A stretch of 64,000 nt of DNA from an uncultured Oleiphilus sp. (GCA_913020045.1 CAJWBE010000011.1:1-64000); one strand, 5' to 3'. Shown: positions 33,749 to 43,155, counted from the first letter of the stretch. Notes: generated from the sequence alone by a model not told the origin. Made by a program: numbers and translations.

Positions 33749-36700
33749 TCAAATTGGATTGAGTTGGGTCTGTTTGAAAGGCAGTTCAACAAAAGATGCC
33801 CAGTTAATATCGACAGGCGTCGCTATTTCATAGCCCTGAAAAATTGTGATCCCAGAAGCATTTACAAGGGCTTTGAGATTTTTTCGATCGACGTTTCTCG
33901 CAATAATTACCGCGTCGTGACGATGGGCATGTTGTTTTATCTGAGCAAATGTTTTTGCAGCGGTTGAGTCCGATTGACTGCGCTCTACAAAGCGAGCATC
34001 AACTTTAAGGAAGTCGATCTCGAGACCTGGTGATTTCAACCCGGGCATTTCGCTTTCATTGTTGATACATAATGCCAGTTTAAATCGTGCAGCGCGCATC
34101 GCCTCAATAAAGCGTTTGGTTTCTGCTGGAGCTGTGCTCCATGCACTGCAGTTAAATTCGAAACAGAGTCTTTCAGGCTGGATATGTCTAGATTTGGCAG
34201 CAACGGAGACGAAGTGCGCAAAAGAAGGATCCATTAGGCTTGCTAGACTGACGTTTATATTGAAGAGCTCTACTCGCGTAAAGCGAGTAATGTCGTCATC
34301 TAGTTTGTCGAATAGCTTGAGAATCGTGATTCTATCGTACTCGCTAAGCAATCCGAGTGAATCAAGCTGCGGGAGAAAAGACCTTGGGAATAGCAGCTTT
34401 CCTTGTTTGTCTTCAATTCTTGATAGCACGGCCACATTGCAACGGTTTTCGGGGTGGTTTTGGGTGTGGATCTCCTGCAGATATATTTTGATGTTCTGAG
34501 AGTGCAAATCAAACGTACTGTCATTCTCGATGAGAATTAACTCGTCTTCATTGACTCCATCAAGACTGTGCTGGATTTTCTCTTCGCGCAGTTTTTCCAG
34601 TTTTCGAGTCTGGTAATTCTTTACGAGAATCAGAGTACTGGGTAGCAAGGTTAGGTCAAATAACAGTGCGAGTACCAGGGTTAATGCACAGAAATAGCCT
34701 AGATCGGAGTTAAGCCTAAAGACTGTCTGGGACAGAATGAGAAAGCCAGCGGCCAAGACCGCAGTGGTGACGATTAATACCGGTCCAATCCGCACGAGTG
34801 TGCTAAATACAGCACGATGAGGAGAGGCGCCTTTATCCAGCATTGAGCAGTAATGGCTAAGAAAGTGAATCGTGTCATCGACGATGACTCCCATTGCTAT
34901 TCCTAATGCTGCGCTAACACCGACACTCAGCTCTCCAACTAACAGCCCCCAAACACCAAACGCAACGATCCCAGGCAACAGGTTAGGGATAACACTGATC
35001 ACCCCCAGTTTAAAAGAACGAAACATCAGCATTAGCAGGACGGAAATCGATAGCAAGCCGACGCCGGCGGCCAGAATCATATTGGAGCTACTATTTGCTC
35101 CAATATACGAGAAAGAGAGAGAGATACTGGTATTTTTGGATGCTAAATCCGGGTAGTTAAGGTTGATGTGCTTGCTGATTTTTTCATCAAGTTGAATAGA
35201 CTGAACAGCATCCATTGGCTTGGTGACAAGCGTCAGCCGAGTTTGGTCGAGAGATGGCGCTATTTGATCATTAAGCGAGTACTGTGGTTTCACATTTGCT
35301 TGGTATTCACTTATCAGTTCGCGGGTCTCAAGAGCCGTTGCTGGGACCTTATAAGCGTTAAAATAACTCCCGGTATGCTCTTGATTGAGGCGCTTGACCG
35401 TCTCAGAAATACTTGAAACATGCAGCACGCTAGGGAGTTGTCTCAACCATTCGCTAAGGTCTTCAATTTGACTCATAACTGAAGGCTGCACAATAAGCAT
35501 ACCATCGCGATGTGAGACAACGATTTCGATGGTGTCTGTGCCCCCCATTGCGCTATTGATCGCGTCCATTGACTGCCTGAATGGAGAGGATGCGTCAAAG
35601 TAGGACTCGAACTGATCGTTGTAGCGGTTGTCGACAATAAAACTAGACATACCGGTGGCGCATAGTAAGCAAATCAAAACCGTATTTCTTGGGTGGCTTG
35701 TGACGAGCTTAGCCAAAGTATAAATTGCTGGAAACTGCTTTGGCTTCTTACAGCGATTTGGACCCGCTAAGATCAAGTAAGCGGGTAAAACGGTAATGGA
35801 ATAGATGACCGATAGCGCGACGCCCAGCGCAGCAATATTTCCGAGTTGGCGAAAGGGCGGCACATCACTCAGGTTGAACGATAAAAAACCGGTAATAGTC
35901 GTCGCGGCGGTAATTAGAATAGGTCGAAAGTTTATTTCAAGTGCGCGCGCTAAAGCTTTGCTCTTCGAGTGGCACAAATGTAGTTTTCTGAGATAACTAC
36001 TAACCAGGTGTAGGCTACTCGCAATGGAAACAGTCAGAATAAGAATAGGCGTCGCAGCGGTGGTGCCGTTTAGCGAAAGACCGGTCCAGCCCACAATTCC
36101 CATCGTAGCGGCCATACTGAAAACAACGGCTAGTATGACGCCAAATACTGCAGGAGGATGTCTAAACACGGCATAAAGCAGAGCGATGATCAGCAAGAGA
36201 AGTATCGGGGTTAGCAAGCGCAAGTCTTCGATGGTGGTATCTACTGCAGCATTAAACAGCGGAACGTAGCCACCCATCTCAAGTCTGAGCGAGGGGAAAT
36301 GCCTGTCGAATTGAGCCGCCAGCTCCATAGCGGCAGCGTTTGCCTGCGGATAAGTTATGTTTTTTGATTCGTTCTTCGAGAGCGTCACGCTGACGACCGC
36401 TGATCTACCGTCACCTGATAGTAGCTTACCTTTAAGTGATGGGGAGGTGCTCAGGGCGTCTATTAAACGGTTAAGTGTGTCGGCCGGGTAATCAATCGAA
36501 TCGGTAATTAAATCATCAACAACTACTTTGCCGTTTACGTGAGACAACACTTGAGTATTACTTAACGACTGAACTCGCTCCGTAAATGGTAAGTCCCAGC
36601 TTTTATTCGTTAACCATTCAATTGCATGTATAGACTCAGGCGTTTTTAGCGCGGCTTTAGAGTTCGCACTGATGACAAACAGAATGTTGTCTGAGCTGGT

Positions 36701-36901
36701 AAATGTTTTTTGTGTCGTGTCATAGTCGACAATCGTTGAGTCGCCGCTATCGAAATAGGAATAGTGCCCGTAAGAGATGCCAAGCTGGGTTAGACCAAGC
36801 GAACAGAGAATGGTCAGCGCCGTTGCGATAACAAGCGTAGCCGCTGGGGCGCGGTTAAGGTGCTCACTGATCCACAGAGATAGGTATTTGAAAGCCAACA
36901 T
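33749..36901 (-). CDS. RND-superfamily (MMPL/HAE3-like) transporter fused to a degenerate EAL domain
   Basis: Membrane protein of 1050 residues. Residues 1 to about 780 form a 12-helix RND-type exporter: helix 1 at about 21-40, a periplasmic loop, helices 2-6 at about 230-400, a second loop, and helices 8-12 up to STLILVKNYQ (residue 755 on); GVIVDDTIHFLSHY is the usual RND acidic motif in the second half. Residues about 803-1040 form a cytosolic EAL-like domain: NINVSLASLMDPSF, LEIDFLKVDARFV and FQGYEIATPV match it well. The metal and catalytic residues are lost: EALxR is AVLSR, the TE pair is NC, DDFG is CINN, and EGVE is RNVD. It should not hydrolyse c-di-GMP but may bind it or act as a regulatory module. 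Divergent from the response regulator gene at 37116. Confidence 0.9.
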   Translation of the reverse strand: MLAFKYLSLWISEHLNRAPAATLVIATALTILCSLGLTQLGISYGHYSYFDSGDSTIVDYDTTQKTFTSSDNILFVISANSKAALKTPESIHAIEWLTNKSWDLPFTERVQSLSNTQVLSHVNGKVVVDDLITDSIDYPADTLNRLIDALSTSPSLKGKLLSGDGRSAVVSVTLSKNESKNITYPQANAAAMELAAQFDRHFPSLRLEMGGYVPLFNAAVDTTIEDLRLLTPILLLLIIALLYAVFRHPPAVFGVILAVVFSMAATMGIVGWTGLSLNGTTAATPILILTVSIASSLHLVSSYLRKLHLCHSKSKALARALEINFRPILITAATTITGFLSFNLSDVPPFRQLGNIAALGVALSVIYSITVLPAYLILAGPNRCKKPKQFPAIYTLAKLVTSHPRNTVLICLLCATGMSSFIVDNRYNDQFESYFDASSPFRQSMDAINSAMGGTDTIEIVVSHRDGMLIVQPSVMSQIEDLSEWLRQLPSVLHVSSISETVKRLNQEHTGSYFNAYKVPATALETRELISEYQANVKPQYSLNDQIAPSLDQTRLTLVTKPMDAVQSIQLDEKISKHINLNYPDLASKNTSISLSFSYIGANSSSNMILAAGVGLLSISVLLMLMFRSFKLGVISVIPNLLPGIVAFGVWGLLVGELSVGVSAALGIAMGVIVDDTIHFLSHYCSMLDKGASPHRAVFSTLVRIGPVLIVTTAVLAAGFLILSQTVFRLNSDLGYFCALTLVLALLFDLTLLPSTLILVKNYQTRKLEKLREEKIQHSLDGVNEDELILIENDSTFDLHSQNIKIYLQEIHTQNHPENRCNVAVLSRIEDKQGKLLFPRSFLPQLDSLGLLSEYDRITILKLFDKLDDDITRFTRVELFNINVSLASLMDPSFAHFVSVAAKSRHIQPERLCFEFNCSAWSTAPAETKRFIEAMRAARFKLALCINNESEMPGLKSPGLEIDFLKVDARFVERSQSDSTAAKTFAQIKQHAHRHDAVIIARNVDRKNLKALVNASGITIFQGYEIATPVDINWASFVELPFKQTQLNPI

Positions 36902-37115
36902 TTTTCGCTCAACTGCCCGTTTAATAGTTTAGTTGTCTTGTTATTCCCTTAACGGACGGACTTATTGTGACAAATAATGGGCAACTTTTTGTCCCTAGAG
37001 TTATCGAATTCATAAAACATCATAATTCTTAAAAGCCGGTTGATTGACTGCATCCTAGATGGCGGTATAACTAGGGGAACGTTTTTGTTGTTATCACTGA
37101 GAGTTGATCAGAAGT
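36902..37115. promoter_or_regulatory. Divergent promoter region of RND-EAL and response regulator genes
   Basis: A 214-bp region between two divergent genes. It must hold both promoters and is the best candidate target of the winged-helix regulator encoded on its right. I could not identify a certain repeated operator by eye. Confidence 0.45.
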
Positions 37116-37841
37116 ATGGTTTTCAATGCTGTAACGTCATCGTCGCGACCATCGATTGTATTTGTTGAGGACGACCCGGTTATTCGAGCTAATTTTACGG
37201 ATTTGTTTGAGTCTCATGATTTTCAGGTGGAATCGTTCGGCTGTTTTGAAACTGGCAGAGCCGGGCTCGAGTCTCATGCCCCAGATATCGCAATCTTTGA
37301 TATTGAGCTTGGCAATGAAGCTCAAGGCGGGCTTTTGCTGTGTGAGTTTTTTCGAGAAAAGTTCCCAGATCGCCCCCTCATTTTATTGACCTCACATGAC
37401 GACGTAGCTCTCCAAACAAGAGGTTGGCAGTTAGGGGCGGATGACTATGTTCCAAAAAATACGTCCTTGACGCTTATCATGGTTCGCATTCGAGCATTGC
37501 TCGCTCGTTACGAAGCGATGAAGATGCTGTACGAAGATCGCCAAGCCGTTAGCTTTGATAGCGCACTGAAAATTGACCAACATAACTTTGCTATTTACTG
37601 GAAAGGGTCGCGTCTGGACTTAAGCCTGACTCAATATTGGATACTGAGGTCTATTATCGAGGCTAACGGCAATGTTGTTGGGCACGAAGCTCTTCAGCGG
37701 GCGGCTCAGATTGTCGTGGAGCCCAACACCATCGTTTCTCATATCAAAAATATTCGTGCCCAGTTCAAGCGTTTTGATAGCGGGTTTAATCATATAAAAA
37801 CTGAACGAGGGCACGGCTATCGGTGGGACTTGTCGGCTTAG
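37116..37841 (+). CDS. OmpR-like response regulator
   Basis: Two-domain regulator of 241 residues. The receiver has the acidic group FVEDDP (18-20), phosphoacceptor Asp62 in IAIFDIELG, Thr/Ser at LLTSHDD and Lys114 in YVPKNTS, so it should be phosphorylated normally. The C-terminal domain is a winged helix: LSLTQYWILRSIIEANGNVVG, TIVSHIKNIRAQFKRF and the wing IKTERGHGYRWD. ATG 37116 is chosen; TTG 37104 is too near the GAGAG site. It is convergent with the two-kinase operon (37901-40425) and divergent from RND-EAL, so it probably receives phosphate from that kinase pair and controls the RND-EAL promoter (inference from position). Confidence 0.93.
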   Translation: MVFNAVTSSSRPSIVFVEDDPVIRANFTDLFESHDFQVESFGCFETGRAGLESHAPDIAIFDIELGNEAQGGLLLCEFFREKFPDRPLILLTSHDDVALQTRGWQLGADDYVPKNTSLTLIMVRIRALLARYEAMKMLYEDRQAVSFDSALKIDQHNFAIYWKGSRLDLSLTQYWILRSIIEANGNVVGHEALQRAAQIVVEPNTIVSHIKNIRAQFKRFDSGFNHIKTERGHGYRWDLSA

Positions 37842-37900
37842 GCGGGGCCTTTTTTTCAAGTTGTGTAAGTGGCGCGCTTAGCTATTTTTAACGGCGTTAC

Positions 37901-39202
37901 TCAAAACCTAATTTCTATTTCAACTGATGTGTTGGTATGAGTTTCACGGATTATTTCGGCAGAGTGAAGCTTGAGAATAAATTTGCTAACCGTGATGGCG
38001 AAATATTCACTGCTCGAACTTTCTTGTTCAGTGGCAATGGCATTACTCTTACCCGAGTTAAGTTCTGCTCGAAGTACCGCTCCGTGGTGCGTGGCAAAAA
38101 GCGTTACTTTAGTTTTCTCGTGCTTAGCTTGACCGAACGACGCGTAGCAATATTCCAGTAAACTAACTATCACCAGCGTTAGAATAATGTTGTCGCCTTT
38201 GATATCTATATCATCGGTCGTGTGAGGCAGAGTATTTATCACTAGGGCATCATGATGCCGGCTTTCAAATTGGGTCGCAGCGGTTTGGAGTGCCGAGGAG
38301 AGCTTGAAATGATACTGTCGAGGCTGCTCTTGTTGAATCTCGATATTGGCGTAGTTACTGACGCGATTGAGGAGCTGTCGAAGCGCATTAACCGTCGCTA
38401 GATTCCTATTGATTGCTCCCGAGAGAGTTTGCTTGTCTGAATTTCGATTATCGATAAGTTGTATCATCTCGATAGAGCTTGTGATACCCGTAAGATGGTT
38501 GCCTAACTCATGTTTGAGTACCCGGGCAATCATGGCTGCCCACAAACCTTGATCGAAAGTGAACTGATTAGCCTTTTTCAACGAATGATAGTTTCGGTAC
38601 GCGTTGAGGTCGCGATTGATCGCCGACATGCATAGGATTAGTGTGAGACTAATAAGTCCAGCGCTATAAAGTAACCTTTCACTATCTGTTCCAAAATTTC
38701 CGTCATAAACAGCGGTAATATCGATACCGATGAGAAGGATGCCAACGAGAATACAAAATGGCGCCGGTATACGACTCGGTATGAAAAGAAAAACAAGCGC
38801 ATGAATTAACGCTATCAACCCGTAAAGACTTAGCCCGCCTCCCTGCGTCGTAATACCAAGACTGAAAAGTGCGCCGCCGATGAGGTAAGTTACGCTTAGC
38901 CCAAAAAAATAGACTAGCGGGTGAATCGTGGTAAAAGAGAGAAAGAAAAACAAACCAAGCAGCGGTGTCATGATAAGCAGCCGCGAATTCTGTAGGTTTT
39001 GTGCAGCACTTGCCTCCATCACCAGCGGGTCTAGTGGGTAAAATAACAGCACTAATACGGTGGTGGCGAGCAGGGTTGGCCGTAAGTAGGTGAGGGACTC
39101 TTCAAACCAAAAATGATAAAAACTTTTCTTTATTCTCTTATCAGCGAGCTCCGCATTATTGCGTAAGCGAAGGCTTGAAAGACGCGAGAAACGGATATTC
39201 AT
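37901..39202 (-). CDS. Membrane histidine kinase-like protein with intact H-box and degenerate ATPase domain
   Basis: Protein of 433 residues. Six or so membrane helices span about residues 42-195. A good dimerisation/phosphotransfer segment follows: MIARVLKHELGNHLTGITSS, with phosphoacceptor His231, Glu next and Asn four residues on. The region where the ATPase lies has lost its motifs: the N-box is LVIVSLLEYCYASFG, without the Asn, and there is no DxGxG or glycine-rich lid. So it probably cannot bind ATP alone. Its start overlaps the stop of the upstream kinase gene by 4 bp (ATGA-type), which implies tight co-translation and a heteromer. It ends 59 bp from the convergent response regulator. 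Confidence 0.85.
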   Translation of the reverse strand: MNIRFSRLSSLRLRNNAELADKRIKKSFYHFWFEESLTYLRPTLLATTVLVLLFYPLDPLVMEASAAQNLQNSRLLIMTPLLGLFFFLSFTTIHPLVYFFGLSVTYLIGGALFSLGITTQGGGLSLYGLIALIHALVFLFIPSRIPAPFCILVGILLIGIDITAVYDGNFGTDSERLLYSAGLISLTLILCMSAINRDLNAYRNYHSLKKANQFTFDQGLWAAMIARVLKHELGNHLTGITSSIEMIQLIDNRNSDKQTLSGAINRNLATVNALRQLLNRVSNYANIEIQQEQPRQYHFKLSSALQTAATQFESRHHDALVINTLPHTTDDIDIKGDNIILTLVIVSLLEYCYASFGQAKHEKTKVTLFATHHGAVLRAELNSGKSNAIATEQESSSSEYFAITVSKFILKLHSAEIIRETHTNTSVEIEIRF

Positions 39203-40425
39203 TCGCCAAACCTAATGATAAAGGTTGCTTTCGAGCCGCTTTGATACGCACTTAGCTGCGCTGAATGGTTGCGGCATATCTGATTGGCGAGGAACAAACC
39301 TAGCCCGAATAACCCTCGGTTAGCGCTGCTTCCGCCCGCGCCAAACTGAAACATATTCTCTAAGTTATCCGGAATCGGAGGGCCGGAATTACGAATGCTA
39401 ATTTGACGCGGATTACGGATTGCAATTTCGATGATCGTTCCGGGGGAGTGCAGCCTGACAGCGTTATCCATCAAGTTGGAGATCGCGCGTGCGAGCAATA
39501 CTGAGTCACCAATAATTCGGAAGTTCACCTCCTCAGTTAAGAAAAAAGTGAATTGTGGGTAAATGCTGCGATAGTCATCAACCAATTCATTAACGAGACG
39601 GCTTGCTGACAGAGACTTAGACGACTTGTTCGACAGGGCATCACGCCAAGACACCGAGGAAATTAGTTTGTCGATCAATTGCAGCGATTGGTCGAAAGAG
39701 TGCATGCTGCGATCTAAATAAGTGGAGTTTGGTTTGAGGGCTTTTAATTCTTCGAAGCTACTTTCGATCGCGTCGCAATTATGTTTGATTTGTAAACTCA
39801 ACGAGTCAAAAAAATACCGAGAAGTACTGTTTTGAATTTCGTTCGAATGCGCTCGTTCTTGGTCTATTAACCATTGTTGCTTGGCCTCTCGCTCTCTGAT
39901 AATTGCCCAAAGCACCATGATGCCGGTAATCCCGGAAAGCCCACATACGAAAATAACCGAATTGGCATGCTCAATGGAATCTGACAATGCGACATCAGCG
40001 ACTGTTGCCACGTAAACGATCAAAGCAGCGGGTAAGCAATATCTTATGGGAGTAACAATGCCCGCCAATAGGACAGCCATCGTGTGGGCGATGGAGATAA
40101 AAACATGCAGGGTTTGGTTGTTGCCATAGGGGTTGTCTGACAATAAAAACAGTAAACCCGTGGTGGTGAGGCCAACGGTTGAGAATAGATAGAAGGTGCG
40201 TCTCGACACATCGAGGTATGTCATTGAAAGACAGGCGATTAAGGCCGGCACAAATAGCAATACCCGCCACCATGCAATGTCCCTTGCTGCTTCGCGGGGC
40301 AGTGTGTGAGGGTCGATAAAGTAGTAAAGCGAAATAATGACTAGGCAAAGCAAAATCGTCCAGCGATTGCTCGCTAAGTTTCGCTGAAACTGGTCTTCGC
40401 TGAATTGTGAATGCAGTGCGCTCAT
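39199..40425 (-). CDS. Membrane histidine kinase with intact ATPase domain and poor H-box
   Basis: Protein of 408 residues with about six membrane helices (residues 22-178). The ATPase domain is present: N-box ARAISNLMDNAVRL, G1-like IRNSGPPIPDN, and G2 RGLFGLGLFLANQIC. The phosphotransfer segment is weak: SLQIKHNCDAIESSF has His215, but lacks the acidic residue after it and the polar residue four on that kinases and phosphatases need. It is the mirror of the following gene product, and the two genes overlap by 4 bp. The two proteins share membrane layout and likely arose by duplication; a heterodimer in which this subunit supplies ATP binding is inferred. Confidence 0.88.
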   Translation of the reverse strand: MSALHSQFSEDQFQRNLASNRWTILLCLVIISLYYFIDPHTLPREAARDIAWWRVLLFVPALIACLSMTYLDVSRRTFYLFSTVGLTTTGLLFLLSDNPYGNNQTLHVFISIAHTMAVLLAGIVTPIRYCLPAALIVYVATVADVALSDSIEHANSVIFVCGLSGITGIMVLWAIIREREAKQQWLIDQERAHSNEIQNSTSRYFFDSLSLQIKHNCDAIESSFEELKALKPNSTYLDRSMHSFDQSLQLIDKLISSVSWRDALSNKSSKSLSASRLVNELVDDYRSIYPQFTFFLTEEVNFRIIGDSVLLARAISNLMDNAVRLHSPGTIIEIAIRNPRQISIRNSGPPIPDNLENMFQFGAGGSSANRGLFGLGLFLANQICRNHSAQLSAYQSGSKATFIIRFGE

Positions 40426-40649
40426 AGCGTGGCAGTCTACCCATTAACAACCAAGGCTCAAAGCGTTCTTCGCGCATACCCTGTCTCATATTGAGGCAAT
40501 AGTTTTCGTATTCGCCCTAATTTAGCCGATATTTTCCATCTTTTCCTCGCCTAGCGTGTGCGTAACTTTCTATTGTTTTCCCAGCAGTAAAACAACAATA
40601 AAACTAATGCACGAATCGGTGTCGCATCGATTCGAACCAGAGGTTAACG

Positions 40650-41786
40650 ATGCCTTATAAAAAAATTGCGCTTGCAGCGTTTGTTTTCTTAGTCTTCATT
40701 CTCGGGTCTTGGGCTGTCAGTAGTGTGGACGAAGAGCTCTCGTCGTACAGCGCCCAAGAAAGCGAAAACGTGCCTAAATACGTTGACGAGGGGGCCGCGA
40801 AAACGCAAAAAAGCGAAACTGTCATAAGAGCCGAACGATCGGCCGCCGCTTTAAGTGTCCCCGAATTCGAGTCGACGAAGGCGCGTACTCAGATCCTTGA
40901 TGCAATGACAAGTTTTGATCAGCTTAGCCAGTATCCACCTACCTCACAGCCCATAATAAATTCCGCTCATGTGAATTCGTTTGTCAATTCAACGCTTCCT
41001 AGCTCATCCCTTCCATTTCCAATAGTTGGGTTGGAGACTCCGATTGAACTGTCGGTCCAACTCGGTCGCTATAACTACTTCTTTGGGGATGCTGTAACAG
41101 CAGAAATCGTGGCTAAAGATTTGCCACCTGGCGCTGCTCTGGCTGCGACGGCTGTTTTGCTTGGCGGTAGCGGCGAAGAGCTGGCTCGCTTGCCCTTAGA
41201 CGTAAGCCAACAAAGCTCATCTCAGAGGTCGCTATCGGTTGAGTTCGATACGCTCAATTATGACTCTAGCGCGTGGCCCGTTGAAATGAATCTTGGCGCT
41301 TACGTTGATGTAGATGGCAGTTCATTGTTTATATCAGCACCGTTCAGAATAAACACCCCGACAGGGACCGTCGATTCGCTTGGATACAGCCAGGTAAATG
41401 GCGAGTACCTTGATATTCCAGTGACCTTAGATGTTCTCGTTCCCGGTTATTACTTTTTGTCCGCTGTTCTTTACAGCGCAGGCGCAGGCGGTCCTCTTGT
41501 TTACCTCGAAACGGAAGGGCCTGTAGAGCAGGGGGTCGATAGTTTAGTACTCCATGCGCATGTTCAGGCCTTAAAAAAAGGAGGGGATGAAGGGCCTTAT
41601 CAGCTTAAGGAAATCCTTCTAGAGCGATGGTCTGACGAGCTCATTCCGCTAGATCTAGCAGGAAAGGTGAATCCGGGTGTCTATGAGCTAGATGGCTATC
41701 GCTTTGATGAGTTCGAAGACTTGCCATATATCGACCCTCTTAAAGAGGAACGTTTGAGGCTGATGCAAGGACTAGGTTCTCTATAG
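40650..41786 (+). CDS. Exported beta-rich protein, unassigned
   Basis: Protein of 378 residues with an N-terminal membrane or signal segment (IALAAFVFLVFILGSWAVSS). A disordered stretch follows (to about 125). The rest looks like two beta-sandwich modules: IELSVQLGRYNYFFGDAVTA starts one, and the second, from LDIPVTLDVLVPGYYFLSA, resembles DUF4785-like or bacterial Ig-type modules, with GPYQLKEILLERWSDE near the end. No catalytic motif is visible. AGAGGTTA lies upstream of ATG 40650. It is divergent from the kinase operon and 162 bp before the lipase-like gene. It may be periplasmic and act with that protein (inference). Confidence 0.65.
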   Translation: MPYKKIALAAFVFLVFILGSWAVSSVDEELSSYSAQESENVPKYVDEGAAKTQKSETVIRAERSAAALSVPEFESTKARTQILDAMTSFDQLSQYPPTSQPIINSAHVNSFVNSTLPSSSLPFPIVGLETPIELSVQLGRYNYFFGDAVTAEIVAKDLPPGAALAATAVLLGGSGEELARLPLDVSQQSSSQRSLSVEFDTLNYDSSAWPVEMNLGAYVDVDGSSLFISAPFRINTPTGTVDSLGYSQVNGEYLDIPVTLDVLVPGYYFLSAVLYSAGAGGPLVYLETEGPVEQGVDSLVLHAHVQALKKGGDEGPYQLKEILLERWSDELIPLDLAGKVNPGVYELDGYRFDEFEDLPYIDPLKEERLRLMQGLGSL

Positions 41787-41948
41787 CGACAAAATTCTAT
41801 TTTCGAATGACTCGGGTTTCGAGCTCGGTAGCCGTATCAAAATAGACGCTAGGATCAAGGAAGATTCTAATTAGTTGTTTTGCAGGACGCACTCCAAAAC
41901 GTCACGGATACGTGGCAAAAATAAGAAATTAAATGGAGCACAATATTA

Positions 41949-43043
41949 ATGATAAAAATAATAGGCAAGTTGATTGCCGGAACCCTTCTAACCATGTCCG
42001 CGATGAGTGCATTTGCGTCCATCGATGGCATGAAAGTTATTCTAGTGCATGGGTATCAGGCTGAAGACCTAAGTGATAGCAATCGAAGCAGTAAAGCCCG
42101 CCAATATGGAAGTTATAATAATTATCTGAAACATAGAGCAGAGAACGTCTATTGGAACGGTCCGTGGAAAGGCAAAGCTGATGCCTTTATATGGTGGGAT
42201 ACCAAGGAGCGCGTTACGGGAGGGATCGCAACAGATGTCAAAAACCAGATTAAGGCGTTGTCTAACAACAGTAGTTTTAAAGGTAAACCCCTGCTTATTG
42301 TGACCCATTCAACTGGCGATCTCGTCATGCGTCATGCGCTTAAAAAGCTCGGCAATTGGGGCGTTAGTACCAATAACTTTAAAGTGATGGCCGTGATGGA
42401 CTTTGGCGGCGCGGGTGGAGGCACTGAGCTTGCCGATATCGTCTATAACATTGCTAACGGCTCGGGTGCAGTTAATAGTGCTCAGCGTGCAGCGATCAAT
42501 GCGGTGATGGGTTTTACTCCTCAGAAAGGAAAAATTGGCGTGATGGAAGACCTTAGGCCAAGTAAAGCGCGCAGCATCAATTCAGGCCATAGCTCGTACC
42601 CACGCTTGCGATTCGTCGGAACAGGTTGGCAGTATGCGGGCGTGACTAAGCCATTCTTGAAAGGAATGGATGATAGCGTGGTCCCGCTACATAGTGCTTG
42701 TATGGCCTCTTCAAACGGATCATATGACTCTTGTTCTAAAAGCATTGCCAACAATGGCGTCATAAAATCTATCAGTAAAGCGCCTGGCTCAATTTGGAGC
42801 AATTATCACCCAATCCTGATGGGCGAAAAAACACATCATGGCGGCACAATCGGGTCGCAAAAAGGTAGTCAGATTGCGACCGTCAATAGTAATAATACGG
42901 TAACCAAAAACAAAGTTCGTATGCGCTATTCCACAAGTACCAAAAGGAAGTGGTGGAGTGGTGGCAAATATGTAAGATGGATCAACAGTGGTTCTAGCAA
43001 AAAAATGTCTGATGTTGTGATTGCGGCTACTGACTATAACTAA
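41949..43043 (+). CDS. Secreted lipase/esterase-like alpha/beta hydrolase
   Basis: Protein of 364 residues with a clear signal peptide ending AFA before SIDGMKV (about residue 23). The hydrolase core has the oxyanion strand VILVHGYQ (30-37) and a nucleophile elbow IVTHSTGDLV with Ser121, in which the first Gly of GxSxG is Thr. A likely acid is Asp240/241 in KGMDDSVVPLHS; His247 or His295/296 (EKTHHGG) would complete the triad. The C-terminal 60 residues are Lys/Ser/Trp-rich and may bind a surface. TGGAG lies upstream of ATG 41949. It ends in a strong terminator. Lipid or polymer ester hydrolysis is likely; the substrate is unknown. Confidence 0.8.
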   Translation: MIKIIGKLIAGTLLTMSAMSAFASIDGMKVILVHGYQAEDLSDSNRSSKARQYGSYNNYLKHRAENVYWNGPWKGKADAFIWWDTKERVTGGIATDVKNQIKALSNNSSFKGKPLLIVTHSTGDLVMRHALKKLGNWGVSTNNFKVMAVMDFGGAGGGTELADIVYNIANGSGAVNSAQRAAINAVMGFTPQKGKIGVMEDLRPSKARSINSGHSSYPRLRFVGTGWQYAGVTKPFLKGMDDSVVPLHSACMASSNGSYDSCSKSIANNGVIKSISKAPGSIWSNYHPILMGEKTHHGGTIGSQKGSQIATVNSNNTVTKNKVRMRYSTSTKRKWWSGGKYVRWINSGSSKKMSDVVIAATDYN

Positions 43044-43082
43044 GCACCTGTAACGAACGATTTGAAGCAGTTCAGGCACGCA

Positions 43083-43109
43083 GAGCACACGGAAGGTGCT
43101 CTTTTTTTT
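43083..43109 (+). terminator. Rho-independent terminator after lipase-like gene
   Basis: GAGCAC (43083-43088), 7-base loop, GTGCTC (43096-43101) and eight T. Confidence 0.88.
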
Positions 43110-43126
43110 AAGATGAAAACAAAGCC

Positions 43127-43155
43127 TTGCGCTCTTTAGTTCGCCTGCCTACAAT
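43127..43155 (+). promoter_or_regulatory. Sigma-70 promoter for thiC
   Basis: -35 TTGCGC (43127-43132), a 17-bp spacer, and -10 TACAAT (43150-43155). This places transcription start near 43162, just before the TPP riboswitch. Confidence 0.7.
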
